This document shows positions 40,533-49,621 of a stretch of 64,000 nucleotides of DNA, piece by piece. This stretch comes from Isosphaeraceae bacterium EP7 (GTDB taxonomy: Bacteria > Planctomycetota > Planctomycetia > Isosphaerales > Isosphaeraceae). The stretch lies in contig CP151667.1 of assembly GCA_038400315.1 (NCBI GenBank), forward strand, positions 1 to 64,000, written 5' to 3'. A model generated the notes under the pieces. The model saw only the letters and a list, made by a program, of their open reading frames with translations, ran no database searches and was not told the origin of the DNA. The position numbers were made by a program, and so were the translations under genes. Numbering within the stretch: the first letter of the stretch is position 1; every line of letters starts with the position of its first letter.

Positions 40533-41849
40533 ATGAGCCAGGGTACGACGACGACCGAGTTGGCCATCGAGGATGAGGCGCCCGAGCCCAAAATCTCGAC
40601 CACGACCAGCTCCATCCTGGAACGCGCACGCAAGGCGACGGCCCAGCAGGCGCCCGTCAAGGCGACGAAGACGAGCCCGTTGCTGCGGGAGGTCACCATG
40701 CTGCTGCGCCGGGGCCACCTGTACGCGGGGTTGTTGATGCTGCCCTGGGTCTTCCTTTACGGCGTGACGGGCCTGCTGTTCAACCATCCGAGCTGGTTCT
40801 CCGACCAGTCGTTCACCCCCTTCGGCGAGTCGGAAATTCGCGGGACCGCCCTGGCGGCCATCCCGTCGGCGTCCGACCTGGCCGGCCAGGTGGTCGCGGC
40901 GATTAACGCGAAGACGCCGGGCGGCTACCGCCTGGTCCAGTCGGAGAACGCCCGGTTCGACCGCGGCGGACTGACGGCGAACGTCGAGGCGGTCGACGGC
41001 AAGCCCTACACCGTCTCCGTCGAGGCCGGCGGCCAGGGGGGAACCCTCCGCCCCGGCACAGCCCAGTTGCTGAATGGCCCGGGAGGCGGAGGCGCGCCGG
41101 TGGCAGGTCAGGAAAAGGCCCAGGGCAAGGGCCGGCGTGGCGGCGCCGAGGGCGAAGGCCGCGGCGGCCGGCAAGGTGAAGGGGCCCCCGCAGGCGAGGG
41201 CCGCGAAGGGGGCATGCGCAAGGCCGAGGGCAAAGGCGAAGGCCGTCGGGGCAACGCCCGGGGCGAAGCGGGCCCTGCAGGCGAAGCGGGCGGGCGCGGC
41301 GAAGGAGAACGCGGCGGCGAAGGACGAGGCGGGCCGAGAGTTGCGGCCGCACCGTTCGCGGCCAGCGGCGGGGTTGTGCTGGAGAAGTCGCCCCTGGATC
41401 AGATGAAGCAGGGATTGCCGGCCTTGCTGGCGAAGCTCGGCTACGACAAGGCGAAGATCTCGGAGGTCAGGGCCGCCCCGCTCTCGTTCCTGATGGAAGG
41501 CGAGGGGAAGCGCTGGCAGGTGACCTACAACATGCTGGCCGGATCGGTCTCGGGCCGGCCCGTGGATGAGACCACGGCGGGCGCCGAGCTATCCAACCGC
41601 CGGTTCTTGCTCCGCCTGCACATGACCCACGGCTACCCCTCGACGTTCAACGCACGCTGGGTCTGGGCGGTGCTGGTCGACGCCATGTCATCGCTGATGA
41701 TCTTCTGGGGCGTGACGGGCATCATCATGTGGTGGCAGATCAAGCGGACCAGGCGGCTCGGCTCGGTGGCCCTCGTCGTCAGCCTGATCGCGGCCCTCTG
41801 GGTCGGCATGGAGATGCACGGCTTCATGCTGGCCAGCGGCGGCCGTTGA
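40533..41849 (+). CDS. PepSY-associated membrane protein with Gly/Glu/Arg-rich insert
   Basis: A 438-residue membrane protein of the PepSY-TM type. Helices: about 68-90 ('GHLYAGLLMLPWVFLYGVTGLLF'), 370-395 ('WVWAVLVDAMSSLMIFWGVTGIIMWW') and 405-425. The regions between carry PepSY-like pieces ('LAGQVVAAINAKTPGGYRLVQSENARFDRGGLTANVEAVDGKPYTVSV' and 'LPALLAKLGYDKAKISEVRAAPLSFLMEGEGKRWQVTYNM'). About 95 residues of Gly, Glu, Arg and Ala sit in the middle (about 190-285). PepSY-TM proteins are often linked to iron-siderophore reduction, and a Fur-like operator lies upstream here, so an iron role is a reasonable inference. AGGAG precedes the ATG by about 10 bases. Confidence 0.8.
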   Translation: MSQGTTTTELAIEDEAPEPKISTTTSSILERARKATAQQAPVKATKTSPLLREVTMLLRRGHLYAGLLMLPWVFLYGVTGLLFNHPSWFSDQSFTPFGESEIRGTALAAIPSASDLAGQVVAAINAKTPGGYRLVQSENARFDRGGLTANVEAVDGKPYTVSVEAGGQGGTLRPGTAQLLNGPGGGGAPVAGQEKAQGKGRRGGAEGEGRGGRQGEGAPAGEGREGGMRKAEGKGEGRRGNARGEAGPAGEAGGRGEGERGGEGRGGPRVAAAPFAASGGVVLEKSPLDQMKQGLPALLAKLGYDKAKISEVRAAPLSFLMEGEGKRWQVTYNMLAGSVSGRPVDETTAGAELSNRRFLLRLHMTHGYPSTFNARWVWAVLVDAMSSLMIFWGVTGIIMWWQIKRTRRLGSVALVVSLIAALWVGMEMHGFMLASGGR

Positions 41850-42213
41850 CGCCGGTCGGTTCGAGACGGACACGGAAGGGGTGATGGACATGAATTGTCC
41901 TCCCCCTTCCGATTTTGTGTCCGGCGCGACGGAAAGAACACGACGCGTTCATCTCGCAACCCACTGCCGGAACTTGATTCAAGGCGAATCCGGGCGTCCT
42001 CCGCACGCCGGTATCCGATTCGCACTCCGGTCCCCGATGCTGTGGACCGGTCGACGCGGGAAGCCTGGGAACGACCTCGCAACTCGCTCCCAGGCCCCGC
42101 GTCCCTTGAATTCCGAGGTTCGACGCCGGCTCGTCCGACGCTCCTGTTAGGGTAAGGACGATGACCCACGTCGCCGGCACGAGCCCGGAGCTTCCACCCC
42201 GAGAGGCATCCCG
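41850..42213. other. Gene-free region after the PepSY gene
   Basis: This 364-base gap carries the hairpin at 41873-41911 and then some 300 bases in which I see no supportable gene; the short open frames in it have no protein-like features. Confidence 0.4.
41873..41911 (+). terminator. Hairpin terminator after the PepSY gene
   Basis: CGGAAGGGG (41873-41881) pairs with CCCCTTCCG (41903-41911), and inside them GGACA (41886-41890) pairs with TGTCC (41896-41900). ATTTTGTG follows. It lies 23 bases after the PepSY stop, so a Rho-independent terminator is likely. The GGACA/TGTCC core recurs in other hairpins here. Confidence 0.7.
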
Positions 42214-43365
42214 ATGCGAGACCTTGATCGTCGGACTTTCCTGAGATTGGGCGTGCGGGGGGCCGCGCTCGCGGGCCTGGTCGGGGCCTGGCCGGCCCAC
42301 GCCTGGGCGATCGAGGGGGCGCCCGACTGGGACGCCATCGTCGGCAAGGCGGTGGGCTTCTTGAAGGCCCGCCAGGGGGATGACGGCAGCTGGTCGGGCG
42401 ACCGCAACGAGCCGGGAATCACGGCCCTGGTCGTGGCAGGGTTGCTGCGGTCGGGGAAGGTCACGCCCGCCGAGCCGACGATCACGAAGGCACTGGCCAA
42501 GCTGGAGCAACTCGTCAGCCCCAAGGGGGGCCTGGCCGACTCGCCGCACGCGACCTACACCACGTCGGTGGCCCTGATGGCCTTCCACGAGGCCAACAAG
42601 GACGGCCGGCTCGACGGGGTCATCAAGGGGTGCCAGGATTTCCTCAAGGGGACGCAGTACGACGAGACCGAGGGGAAGGGCCCGAACGACCTCTCTTACG
42701 GCGGCCTGGGATACGGCGGCGGCAACAGCAGGCCCGACCTGTCGAATACGTCGTTCTTCGTCGACGCCCTCCGCGAATCGGGCCTGCCTGCCGATGACCC
42801 CGCGCTCCAGAAGGCGCTCGTCTTCGTCTCGAGGTGCCAGAACCTCAAGAGCGAGTTCAACGACCAGCCCCACGCCGCCGAGATCAACGACGGCGGCTTC
42901 TTCTACACGTCGGGCCCCGCACCGGCCGGCGGCGGCCCAGGCGGCAAGGCGGCGGCCAAGAAGGCCGACACGTCGACGCGATCCAACGCCGGGATGACCT
43001 ACGCGGGCCTCAAGAGCATGATCTACGCGGGCCTGACGCAGGACGATGTCCGCGTGAAGGCGGCGCTCGGCTACATTGCCAAGAATTACTCGCTGGACGA
43101 GAACCCCGGACAGGGCCAGCGCGGGCTGTATTACTACTACATGACCTTCGGCAAGGCGATGGCCGCGCTCGGCAAGCCGACGTTCGTCGACGAAGGCGGC
43201 AAGGCCCACGACTGGAGGGCCGAGCTGATCGCCGCCCTGGCCAGTCGCCAGGACAAGAACGGCGGCTGGGCCAACCCCGTCGATCGGTTCCTGGAAGGCG
43301 ACCCCAACATCGTCACCTCCTACGCCCTCATCGCCCTGGCCGCGGCCAGGGCGCCCGTGAAGTAG
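42214..43365 (+). CDS. Squalene-cyclase/prenyltransferase-like repeat protein, Tat-exported
   Basis: A 383-residue protein with a Tat leader (DRRTFLRLGVRGAALAGLVG) followed by an alpha/alpha toroid. The repeats have the QW-like motif found in terpene cyclases and prenyltransferases: 'AVGFLKARQGDDGSWSGDRNEPGITALVVAGLLRSG', 'KLEQLVSPKGGLADSPHATYTTSVALMAFHEAN', 'NLSYGGLGYGGG'-type turns, and 'LASRQDKNGGWANPVDRFLEGDPNIVTSYALIALAAA'. The DXDD motif of class II terpene cyclases is not visible, so it is probably a non-catalytic or glycan-related relative. Such exported repeat proteins are common in planctomycetes with no known role. Confidence 0.82.
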   Translation: MRDLDRRTFLRLGVRGAALAGLVGAWPAHAWAIEGAPDWDAIVGKAVGFLKARQGDDGSWSGDRNEPGITALVVAGLLRSGKVTPAEPTITKALAKLEQLVSPKGGLADSPHATYTTSVALMAFHEANKDGRLDGVIKGCQDFLKGTQYDETEGKGPNDLSYGGLGYGGGNSRPDLSNTSFFVDALRESGLPADDPALQKALVFVSRCQNLKSEFNDQPHAAEINDGGFFYTSGPAPAGGGPGGKAAAKKADTSTRSNAGMTYAGLKSMIYAGLTQDDVRVKAALGYIAKNYSLDENPGQGQRGLYYYYMTFGKAMAALGKPTFVDEGGKAHDWRAELIAALASRQDKNGGWANPVDRFLEGDPNIVTSYALIALAAARAPVK

Positions 43366-43403
43366 CGAACGAACCCGTGCCCCGGACGTTGCGGCCCGCC
43401 CCG

Positions 43404-44372
43404 TCAGCCGGCGGCGGGCCGGAAGACGGCCAGGTGCACCGACCTGCGGTCGAACTCGCGGAACCCGGCCCGCTCGTAGAGCCTCAGGGCCGGCGTGTTG
43501 CGCGAGTCGACCGCAAGCTCGACCCGGATGACGTACGGCGCGGCCAGTTCCAGGGCCCTCGCCAGGGCGGTCAGGCCGAGGCCACGGCCACGGGCCGCAG
43601 GCGTCAGTCCCAGATAGGCCACTTCCCAGGCGCTGCGATCGGGCTGGTCGGCGAGCAGCACGACGGCCGAGGCCGACGGCTCGCCGGGGATCGTTCCAAG
43701 CTGCCAGCGGCCCGGGTCGAACCGGCCCCCGGCGCTGTGGCTGGCCAGCACGTCGTCCAGCGACCGAATCCCCTCCAGCTCGGGCATGTCCAGGCTGCCG
43801 CGGTAGCTTGCCGTCAGGGCGGCGCGGAAGGCGTCTCGGGTGTCGTCGGAAAAGGGCCGCCACTCCATCGAAGGGGCATCGCCGCGGTCGATGGGCTTGC
43901 CATCCGTCCCCCGGGTCATCGAGATCAGGTCGGCCACCCTGGGCATCCCGGCGCGGGCCAGGTCGGCCGCCGCATGCTTGGGCGACGACTCGTCGAGCAG
44001 GGCCTGCGCCAGCCCGGCCCCATCCCCGCTGGCCTGCTCAAGGGCCGCGCGCACCAGGCCCTCGGCCATCGAGGCCCGGCCCCAGAAGCCCTCGACCTCG
44101 GGGGGCCAGAACGCGACGGCGCGACCGGCCAGGGAGTGCGTGAGCAGGGCCCCGACGATCTTCCCGCGGCGACGGGCGACCCAGAGGCCAGACAGGTCGA
44201 CCCGCCCCTGGCTGGCCTCATCCAGGGCGTCGGCGATCAGGCCGGGGCGAAGGGCCTCGTGAACGCGGCGATACAGGACGGCCAGGGCCGCCGGCCGATC
44301 GCCCTCGGGGCAGGGCCCGATCCCATTCGATCCCGACGGCAGTGGCGGCATGGCGGGCGACGATTGCGTCAT
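43404..44372 (-). CDS. GNAT-family acetyltransferase with two domains
   Basis: A 322-residue protein with two GNAT-like halves. The C-terminal half carries the acetyl-CoA site 'VAYLGLTPAARGRGLGLTALARALE' (motif A) and 'VELAVDSRNTPALRLYERAGFREFDRR' (motif B), both complete. The N-terminal half ('GLWVARRRGKIVGALLTHSLAG') looks like a degraded GNAT domain, as in mycothiol-synthase-type tandem enzymes. The substrate is unknown. The ATG at 44372 is chosen because the codons before it read as Arg-rich non-coding sequence. The gene points toward the squalene-cyclase-like gene and is divergent from the sigma-factor gene. Confidence 0.8.
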   Translation of the reverse strand: MTQSSPAMPPLPSGSNGIGPCPEGDRPAALAVLYRRVHEALRPGLIADALDEASQGRVDLSGLWVARRRGKIVGALLTHSLAGRAVAFWPPEVEGFWGRASMAEGLVRAALEQASGDGAGLAQALLDESSPKHAAADLARAGMPRVADLISMTRGTDGKPIDRGDAPSMEWRPFSDDTRDAFRAALTASYRGSLDMPELEGIRSLDDVLASHSAGGRFDPGRWQLGTIPGEPSASAVVLLADQPDRSAWEVAYLGLTPAARGRGLGLTALARALELAAPYVIRVELAVDSRNTPALRLYERAGFREFDRRSVHLAVFRPAAG

Positions 44373-44490
44373 GGGCACCCACTCGACCCCGTTGCCGCGA
44401 CGCAACTTCCGAATGGCGCCGATCGCGCGGATTCTTCCAACGCGACGCCCCGAAGGGCCCGTATCATACTTCACGCCCGGAGGACACGCG

Positions 44491-45165
44491 ATGGATCCTG
44501 CGGACGAACCCGCGACAGTCGGACAGACCGCCCAGACTCCGCTCGTCCCCTCGACGGCGGCCCAGCTACCCTCGCAGGCAGGCCAGGCGATCGAGGCGGG
44601 CGATGCGCGCCTCGTCGAGCTTGCTCGCCTGGGAGACGATCAGGCCTTCGCACTGCTGGTGGCCCGGTATGAGCGCAAGCTCATTCGCGTGCTGACCCGC
44701 ATGGTGAGGGACGAGGAGCTGGCCCGCGACCTGGCTCAGGAAACCTTCTGGAAGGTCTACAACCGGCTCGACCGGTTCGACACCGCCAGGCGCTTCGGCC
44801 CCTGGCTCTTCCGGGTCGGCCTGAACCTGGCGCTGGACCACCTCCGGAGACGCGAGCCGCCGCCGACCCGTTCCATCGGTGCCGATGCCGACGGCCGGCG
44901 TGCCTTCGACCTGCCCGACCCCGACCCCAGGCTGCGGGCCGAGCTAGCGCAAGAAGTCCACTTCGTTCTGGAGAAAGTCGCGGTCGCCTATCGGACGATC
45001 CTGGTACTCAGAGACCTCGAGGGATTCTCCTCGGCCGAGGTGGCGGCCATCATCGGCCGCCGCGAGGCCACGGTGCGCTGGCGGCTGGCCAAGGCCCGCG
45101 AGCAATTCCGCGAGCACTGGGAACGCAGGTGGGCCGAGACGACCACGACGGGAGGCCGATCATGA
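44491..45165 (+). CDS. ECF-family RNA polymerase sigma factor
   Basis: A 224-residue extracytoplasmic-function sigma factor. Region 2 is 'FALLVARYERKLIRVLTRMVRDEELARDLAQETFWKVYNRLDRFD' with 'FGPWLFRVGLNLALDHLRRR'; region 4 is 'YRTILVLRDLEGFSSAEVAAIIGRREATVRWRLAKAREQFRE'. A 35-residue Ala/Pro/Thr-rich extension precedes region 2. GGAGG lies 8 bases before the ATG. Its stop overlaps the start of the anti-sigma gene by ATGA, the usual layout for sigma/anti-sigma pairs. The stimulus is unknown. Confidence 0.93.
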   Translation: MDPADEPATVGQTAQTPLVPSTAAQLPSQAGQAIEAGDARLVELARLGDDQAFALLVARYERKLIRVLTRMVRDEELARDLAQETFWKVYNRLDRFDTARRFGPWLFRVGLNLALDHLRRREPPPTRSIGADADGRRAFDLPDPDPRLRAELAQEVHFVLEKVAVAYRTILVLRDLEGFSSAEVAAIIGRREATVRWRLAKAREQFREHWERRWAETTTTGGRS

Positions 45166-45746
45166 GTGAAATGTCGTGTCGATGGACCCGGGCCCGCCTG
45201 CCGCTCTTCGCCGGCGGCGACCTCGGCGGCCTCGACCGCCGGAGGGTCGAGCGGCACCTGATCTCATGCGACGGCTGCCGCGTGCACCGGGACGGCCTGG
45301 GCAGCGCCCTGAACGTCCTGCACTTCGCCGCCGCGTTCGACCCGACCACGTCGGGCACCCCCTCGCTCTGGCCCGAGATCGCCGACGAGATCCGCCAATC
45401 ACGCCACCCCGCCGCCGGCCACCTCGGCTGGGCCTCGATCTTCTGGGCCCCGCGCACCCTGGGCCTCGGCTTCGGCCTGGCCGCCACCATCGCGGCCCTG
45501 GCCATCCTCGCCCTACCCCGCCAGGATGAGCCCCGCCCCGCCCAGGTCGCCGCCCAGGCCGAGACCGACCAGATGGGCGACGACCACCAGCCGGACGCGA
45601 ACCGCCCCGAAGGCGAACTCGCCGCCCTCGACCCCAAAGACCAGCCCGCACCCGCTCCCACCCCAGTCGCCAAGCCCGAGCCCGAGACCTCTCGCGGCAC
45701 CGGCAACAACGCCAACAACCGCGAGCCGGCGACCCTCAGCAATTGA
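45162..45746 (+). CDS. Anti-sigma factor with zinc-binding N-terminus
   Basis: A 194-residue membrane anti-sigma factor paired with the ECF sigma factor by a 4-base ATGA overlap. The N-terminus has the ZAS zinc motif: Cys6, then His32-x3-Cys36-x2-Cys39 in 'VERHLISCDGCRVH'. One membrane helix lies at about 100-118 ('LGFGLAATIAALAILALP'), and the outside part is short, acidic and Pro/Asn-rich. It should hold the sigma factor until a signal, most likely redox or regulated cleavage, frees it. GGAGG precedes the start by 6 bases. Confidence 0.88.
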   Translation: MSEMSCRWTRARLPLFAGGDLGGLDRRRVERHLISCDGCRVHRDGLGSALNVLHFAAAFDPTTSGTPSLWPEIADEIRQSRHPAAGHLGWASIFWAPRTLGLGFGLAATIAALAILALPRQDEPRPAQVAAQAETDQMGDDHQPDANRPEGELAALDPKDQPAPAPTPVAKPEPETSRGTGNNANNREPATLSN

Positions 45747-45803
45747 TTGCTGAGCGGTCGTCCGCCGCGGCCCATCGACCCGTGACGCACTCGTGAGCCA
45801 GAC

Positions 45804-46223
45804 ATGGAACCCGAACACCGCTCGATCGCCCTCGTCTCAACGAGCGGCGCGATCGTCCCGGGAGAGTTTCTGCTTTGGGACGAGGCTCCCGAGAATGCTG
45901 AGCAAGTGCGAGTGCGACTTCATTTTCGAAATGAGGAGATCGCACGGGAAGCCGATGAGTACTTCTCCGCGCTCCTTTTGATCCGCTCGGACCTGGAGGC
46001 CTTGGGCCTCATCCCCAGGTGCTATGGGGCCAGCAGGAATGTTTTTCCTTCTGGAATGAGCCGAGGGATGGGGGTCGGTGATAGGGCCTACAAACTTACC
46101 CTGGGCCGTCAGGCACGGACGATCGATCTCGTCAATCTTTTCGACGAAGGGCCGGATGTTGATCCGGTTTCCATCGAAGCGCAAGAATTGTATTTCCGAG
46201 AATGGCTCAGAAGTCTCAGCTGA
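45804..46223 (+). CDS. Conserved hypothetical protein
   Basis: A 139-residue protein of a family I have seen annotated only as hypothetical. Its best-conserved block is 'DLEALGLIPRCYGASRNVFPSGMSRGMGVGDRAYKL' followed by 'DLVNLFDEGPDVDPVSIEAQELYFREWL'. No signal peptide or membrane helix is visible. Such small proteins are often found as immunity proteins or in genomic islands, but nothing here shows a toxin neighbour. It is 57 bases downstream of the anti-sigma gene; its base composition is lower in GC than the sigma unit. Confidence 0.7.
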   Translation: MEPEHRSIALVSTSGAIVPGEFLLWDEAPENAEQVRVRLHFRNEEIAREADEYFSALLLIRSDLEALGLIPRCYGASRNVFPSGMSRGMGVGDRAYKLTLGRQARTIDLVNLFDEGPDVDPVSIEAQELYFREWLRSLS

Positions 46224-46254
46224 TATCATTCAAGAACGTCAACTCTCACATCAA

Positions 46255-46314
46255 TGCGCCTTCCCGACAATCCACCGACCGCACGACCTGGCAGATCCGC
46301 ATGCTAAGCAAGAG
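46255..46314 (+). repeat. 60-base direct repeat, copy 1
   Basis: The block 46255-46304 matches 48337-48386 at 47 of 50 positions, starting TGCGCCTTCCCGACAATCC, and both continue with a similar GCAAGAGA. The two copies bracket the DUF1559 gene and the IS1 remnant. Confidence 0.7.
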
Positions 46315-46505
46315 AGCGGATGGGGTGAATGAGCTGATTTCCGCCGCAAGCAGGACACTCGGCAGGAAAGAACGGGGCGGTATGGCCTCGACCCTCGGAA
46401 TGAGACTCATCGATTCGAGTCGACGAGCCTCCCCGATCCGGGCCAGATTCACCAGGATTGAGAGCTGACCGCTCGCGTCACGGATGCCGCGAGCGGGTCG
46501 GACGA

Positions 46506-47477
46506 TCAGAGTTGATCGGCGGAGATCACCTCGCCGCCGTTGCGCGTGGCAACCGCCCGCCAGGTCTCGAGGCTGATCGAATCCTTCGCAAAGATGACCC
46601 GGCCGTCGCAGAAGAGGACGTTCACGCCGCCCGAGTGGAAGCTCCTCGCGGCCGTGCGACCGCCGATCGCTCCAGAGACACAATCATGGCTTTTGCTATT
46701 GGGCGTCAGGAAGTGATTGAATGTGGTATAGGGGAAACTTCCCCTCGCCCACTCCTGCGCGCGGGCTCCGCTCCAGGTGGCACTCGTCGGGGTACAGTAG
46801 GAGTCGGTCACAGGGAGCCCCGATCCCTGCATAAATTGCCGGAGCCGATCGGAGGGCCTGGCGCCGACGCTCATCGTCCCCGTCCCCTTGATCGTCTCGC
46901 TGTAAGCGACCGTGTTGCTCAGGCCGTCGGTGACCTCGGCGAGCCGGGTGGACGACTGATCGTAGAGGACTCCGTCGACAATCTCGCTGCCGTCTTTGGG
47001 GCGAAAGCTGCCGCCATTGCGAAGTCCCGTGCCGGTGTTTGCCACATAATTGTTCGGGCCGAAGTTCGCCGCGATCCGAGCCTGGCTGCCGTCCGACGGG
47101 CAGAGGAATGTCGCGATGATCGTTGAGACGCCCGTCGAATTCGAGGAGTCGAGGGGCGTGATGCTCAAGTTAAAGGTGTTAAAGACGGTCGATCCTTCGA
47201 GGAACGGCAGTTGGGCCGCCAGCGACGACCAGATCAGCGGCGTGGCCGCGCGGCCGGCGGGCAGGACCCCGTGGGTGTCGACGTACTGATGCAACGACAG
47301 CCCGACTTGCTTCAGGTTATTGGTGCACTGGATGCGCCTCGCGGCTTCGCGTGCGCTCTGCACCGCCGGCAGCAGCAGGGCGATCAAGACGGCGATGATC
47401 GAGATGACCACCAGCAACTCGATGAGGGTGAAGCCCTCATGAGCCGAACGGCGTGCGGTGGAATTCGTCGGTTGCAT
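46506..47477 (-). CDS. DUF1559 pseudopilin-like protein (H-X9-DG)
   Basis: A 323-residue protein with a type IV pilin/pseudopilin N-terminus: '[34 protein letters not shown]', with cleavage expected after the Gly. The C-terminus has the H-x9-DG signature ([13 protein letters not shown]), the mark of the DUF1559 family, which is very large in planctomycetes. It probably forms part of a type II-like assembly or surface fibre. The ATG at 47477 starts the short basic leader typical of prepilins. No secretion ATPase or platform protein lies nearby. Confidence 0.92.
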   Translation of the reverse strand: MQPTNSTARRSAHEGFTLIELLVVISIIAVLIALLLPAVQSAREAARRIQCTNNLKQVGLSLHQYVDTHGVLPAGRAATPLIWSSLAAQLPFLEGSTVFNTFNLSITPLDSSNSTGVSTIIATFLCPSDGSQARIAANFGPNNYVANTGTGLRNGGSFRPKDGSEIVDGVLYDQSSTRLAEVTDGLSNTVAYSETIKGTGTMSVGARPSDRLRQFMQGSGLPVTDSYCTPTSATWSGARAQEWARGSFPYTTFNHFLTPNSKSHDCVSGAIGGRTAARSFHSGGVNVLFCDGRVIFAKDSISLETWRAVATRNGGEVISADQL

Positions 47478-47697
47478 GTGAGCGGTAAGGCCTTCTACCC
47501 CTCGAACGCGGCGAATCGTCCGACCATCGACTCTTCGCACGACGGACGAGGTTGGGGAGATGAGCGAGGGCAGGCGCGGGACGCCCGATTGGAAAGGTCC
47601 ATGAGTGAGGGATCATGAATTTAGCTGAAATTGGGATTCAATGTCAATTCATTCATCGAGTCACCGCTCCCACTTCGGGAATTCGCCTCGTGGCTTA

Positions 47698-48340
47698 TCA
47701 ATGTCTCACGGACGGGAAGGATGGCCATTCGGGGATCGACAAGACGTGATCGGCCAGCCCGGCCACCATGCCGGCTTCGCTTCTGCCAGCGATCCTGAAC
47801 GTCTTTGATCCGTGGCGTCCTCACCGGCCAGCAGTCGTTGCGCACGTCCATTGTCGGGTACGTCACCGACTCGCCTTGCCGGCAATCCTTGCAGACCGGC
47901 AGGTCTCGCGGGCGTTGCTCTGCGTTACGATGTCAGTCCGTCCCGTCCTGACGCTCCACGAATGACGTGTTGATCGCCCGGCTCACCTTCGACAGCCCCA
48001 ACGCAGCGATCACCCCGGCCATCGTGCCGAAGACCATCCGCGTGGCGATCGAGACGACCCGTCTCTTCCCCCGCGTCTTCTCCACCGCCCCACAGGTCGG
48101 CCCCCGTGGCGCGACCTCGCGTTGGGCTTTGGGACGGACCTGCCGGGCCGGGCCGGGCCGGGCCGGCGTGATCGTCTCGCCATAGGCTTGGAGGAACGCC
48201 TCCTCGTAGGCCAGGTAGCCGTCGGTGGTGATCAGGTCCATTAACCGACCGTCGGTCCGACGCTTGAAGCTCTCGACTACCGCGTCGACGCTCTCGGCGA
48301 TCCGCTCGCCTGGGAGATGCCAACGATCAGCCGGCTTGCA
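47698..48340 (-). pseudogene. Degenerate IS1-family transposase
   Basis: Remains of an IS1-type transposase, with the N-terminal zinc part missing. Readable pieces, in order: 'GERIAESVDAVVESFKRRTDGRLMDLITTDGY' , 'LAYEEAFLQAYGETITP', 'VVSIATRMVFGTMAGVIAALGLSKVSRAINTSFVERQDGTD', then an in-frame TGA at 47933-47935, 'TMDVRNDCWPVRTPRIKDVQDRWQKRS', a frameshift near 47780, and the C-terminus 'AGLADHVLSIPEWPSFPSVRH' ending at 47698. The missing 5' end coincides with the second copy of a 60-base direct repeat at 48337. No complete inverted repeats were found. Confidence 0.8.
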
Positions 48341-48396
48341 CCTTCCCGACAATCCCCCGACCGCACGACTTGGCAGATCCGCATGCGATGCAAGAG
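48337..48396 (+). repeat. 60-base direct repeat, copy 2
   Basis: This is the second copy of 46255-46314 (3 differences in the first 50 bases). It sits at the broken 5' end of the IS1-family remnant. Confidence 0.7.
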
Positions 48397-48449
48397 ATTT
48401 GCCAGAATCGAGGTGTCTGACGCGGTCGGGGACTGAGGTTCCGGCCTCA

Positions 48450-49202
48450 TCAGGCCCGGTTCGCGGCCCGCGACCGCTTGATCGAGGCGCCGAGCAGGCC
48501 GATGACGCCGAATGCGGACAGGACGAGGGTGCTGGGCTCGGGGACGGACGTGACACCACCCGGGATGGTCGTCCCCGACGGCGGCGTCGAGGCCGCGAGC
48601 ACGCTCCAGTTGTCCGACTCGAAGCCGGAGCCCTGGGACTGGTTGGTGAAGCGAATCTGGTCGAAGCTGCTCCCCTGTGTGCCGTAGAGATTTAGGTAGG
48701 CGAATTTCTCCCCGCCGTCCAGGTTGTTGTTCGGGTTGCCCAGGTAGGCGCTGCTAAGAGAGCCGAGGGCCGTCGTCGGGTTGAATTGCGCGACCACGCT
48801 CCCACCCGAGAGGAACTCGATCTTGTTCTGCGGGTCGGCGGCCGACCACCAGAACCCGAAATAGGATTGCGAACTGTTCAGCGTCAGGGTCGCGGTCGTG
48901 GAGCCGCTCTGCGCGCCGATGGCGAAATACTTGCCGTTGCCCCCAGCTCCGCCGTAGGCATTCGCCCCGACGATCGCGAGCCCGGGCGAGTTGATCGTCC
49001 CGATCGACGTGACCAGGCTCGAATAGGTGCCGCTCGACTGTGAATTGAAGTTAACGGTCGTGACGCCGCTCACCTGTGAGGCCTGCACACCGGCGGCCTC
49101 GGCCGTCAGGACGAAGTCAGCGTCGGCGGCACGCGGCGAGGAAAAGGCGCAGAACAAGGCGAGTCCGGCGGCGTAGCGTGTCAGCGTGGGCTGGATGGGC
49201 AT
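48450..49202 (-). CDS. PEP-CTERM protein, second copy
   Basis: A 250-residue exported protein. The signal peptide is residues 1-25 (MPIQPTLTRYAAGLALFCAF). The middle is a beta-rich domain ('TTVNFNSQSSGTYSSLVTSIGTINSPG', 'FGFWWSAADPQNKIEFLSGGSVVAQF', 'FAYLNLYGTQGSSFDQIRFTNQS'), typical of PEP-CTERM surface proteins. The C-terminus is VPEPSTLVLSAFGVIGLLGASIKRSR, a complete PEP-CTERM signal. It is not closely related to the other PEP-CTERM protein at 11101. AGGA lies about 12 bases before the ATG. Confidence 0.88.
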   Translation of the reverse strand: MPIQPTLTRYAAGLALFCAFSSPRAADADFVLTAEAAGVQASQVSGVTTVNFNSQSSGTYSSLVTSIGTINSPGLAIVGANAYGGAGGNGKYFAIGAQSGSTTATLTLNSSQSYFGFWWSAADPQNKIEFLSGGSVVAQFNPTTALGSLSSAYLGNPNNNLDGGEKFAYLNLYGTQGSSFDQIRFTNQSQGSGFESDNWSVLAASTPPSGTTIPGGVTSVPEPSTLVLSAFGVIGLLGASIKRSRAANRA

Positions 49203-49621
49203 CTTCTGTGTCCTGAGCGATGAACGTTGGGGCAATTGCCTGCCCTGGCACGCCATCCAACTCAAGGCCACAACACGCAGTCATGCGGGTAATGCGGGAA
49301 ATATTCGACGAGAGCGACCGTCTCCAGGAGCCTTCTTAAGGAAAACGCACAATCACGAGCAATATTAAGCTTCAAGATGAGCCATAACCATGATTCAAGG
49401 CCTAAGTTGCGGAGGCCGCCGCACCGGACAACCCGGTTCGCTGGCGACCTCCGCAACCCAATTCAGGCTAAACCCAATGCTCTCAAGTGAAGAAGAGCTG
49501 TTCAGTGAATCGGCCTCGTGGGCAATAAGGGCATTGGCCCTCGGGGGAAAGAAAGGGGATGGGACCAAACCGTTTCGCGGTCGACGTTCCTTGCCAAGCC
49601 CCGCTCAAGGAGTGAGCTTCG
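49203..49621. other. Intergenic region with a 9-bp inverted repeat
   Basis: This 419-base gap upstream of the PEP-CTERM gene holds no supportable ORF. TTGCGGAGG (49407-49415) and CCTCCGCAA (49448-49456) form a perfect stem, and similar bases (TTCAAGGCCTA, TTCAGGCTA) flank both arms. It could terminate the HEAT-repeat gene read from the right or mark an old mobile-element end. Confidence 0.45.

Noticed and set aside
41824-43863. A 679-codon minus-strand open frame opposite the squalene-cyclase-like gene
   Set aside because: The plus strand has a Tat leader and repeat motifs; the minus frame has no domain and a low-complexity composition.
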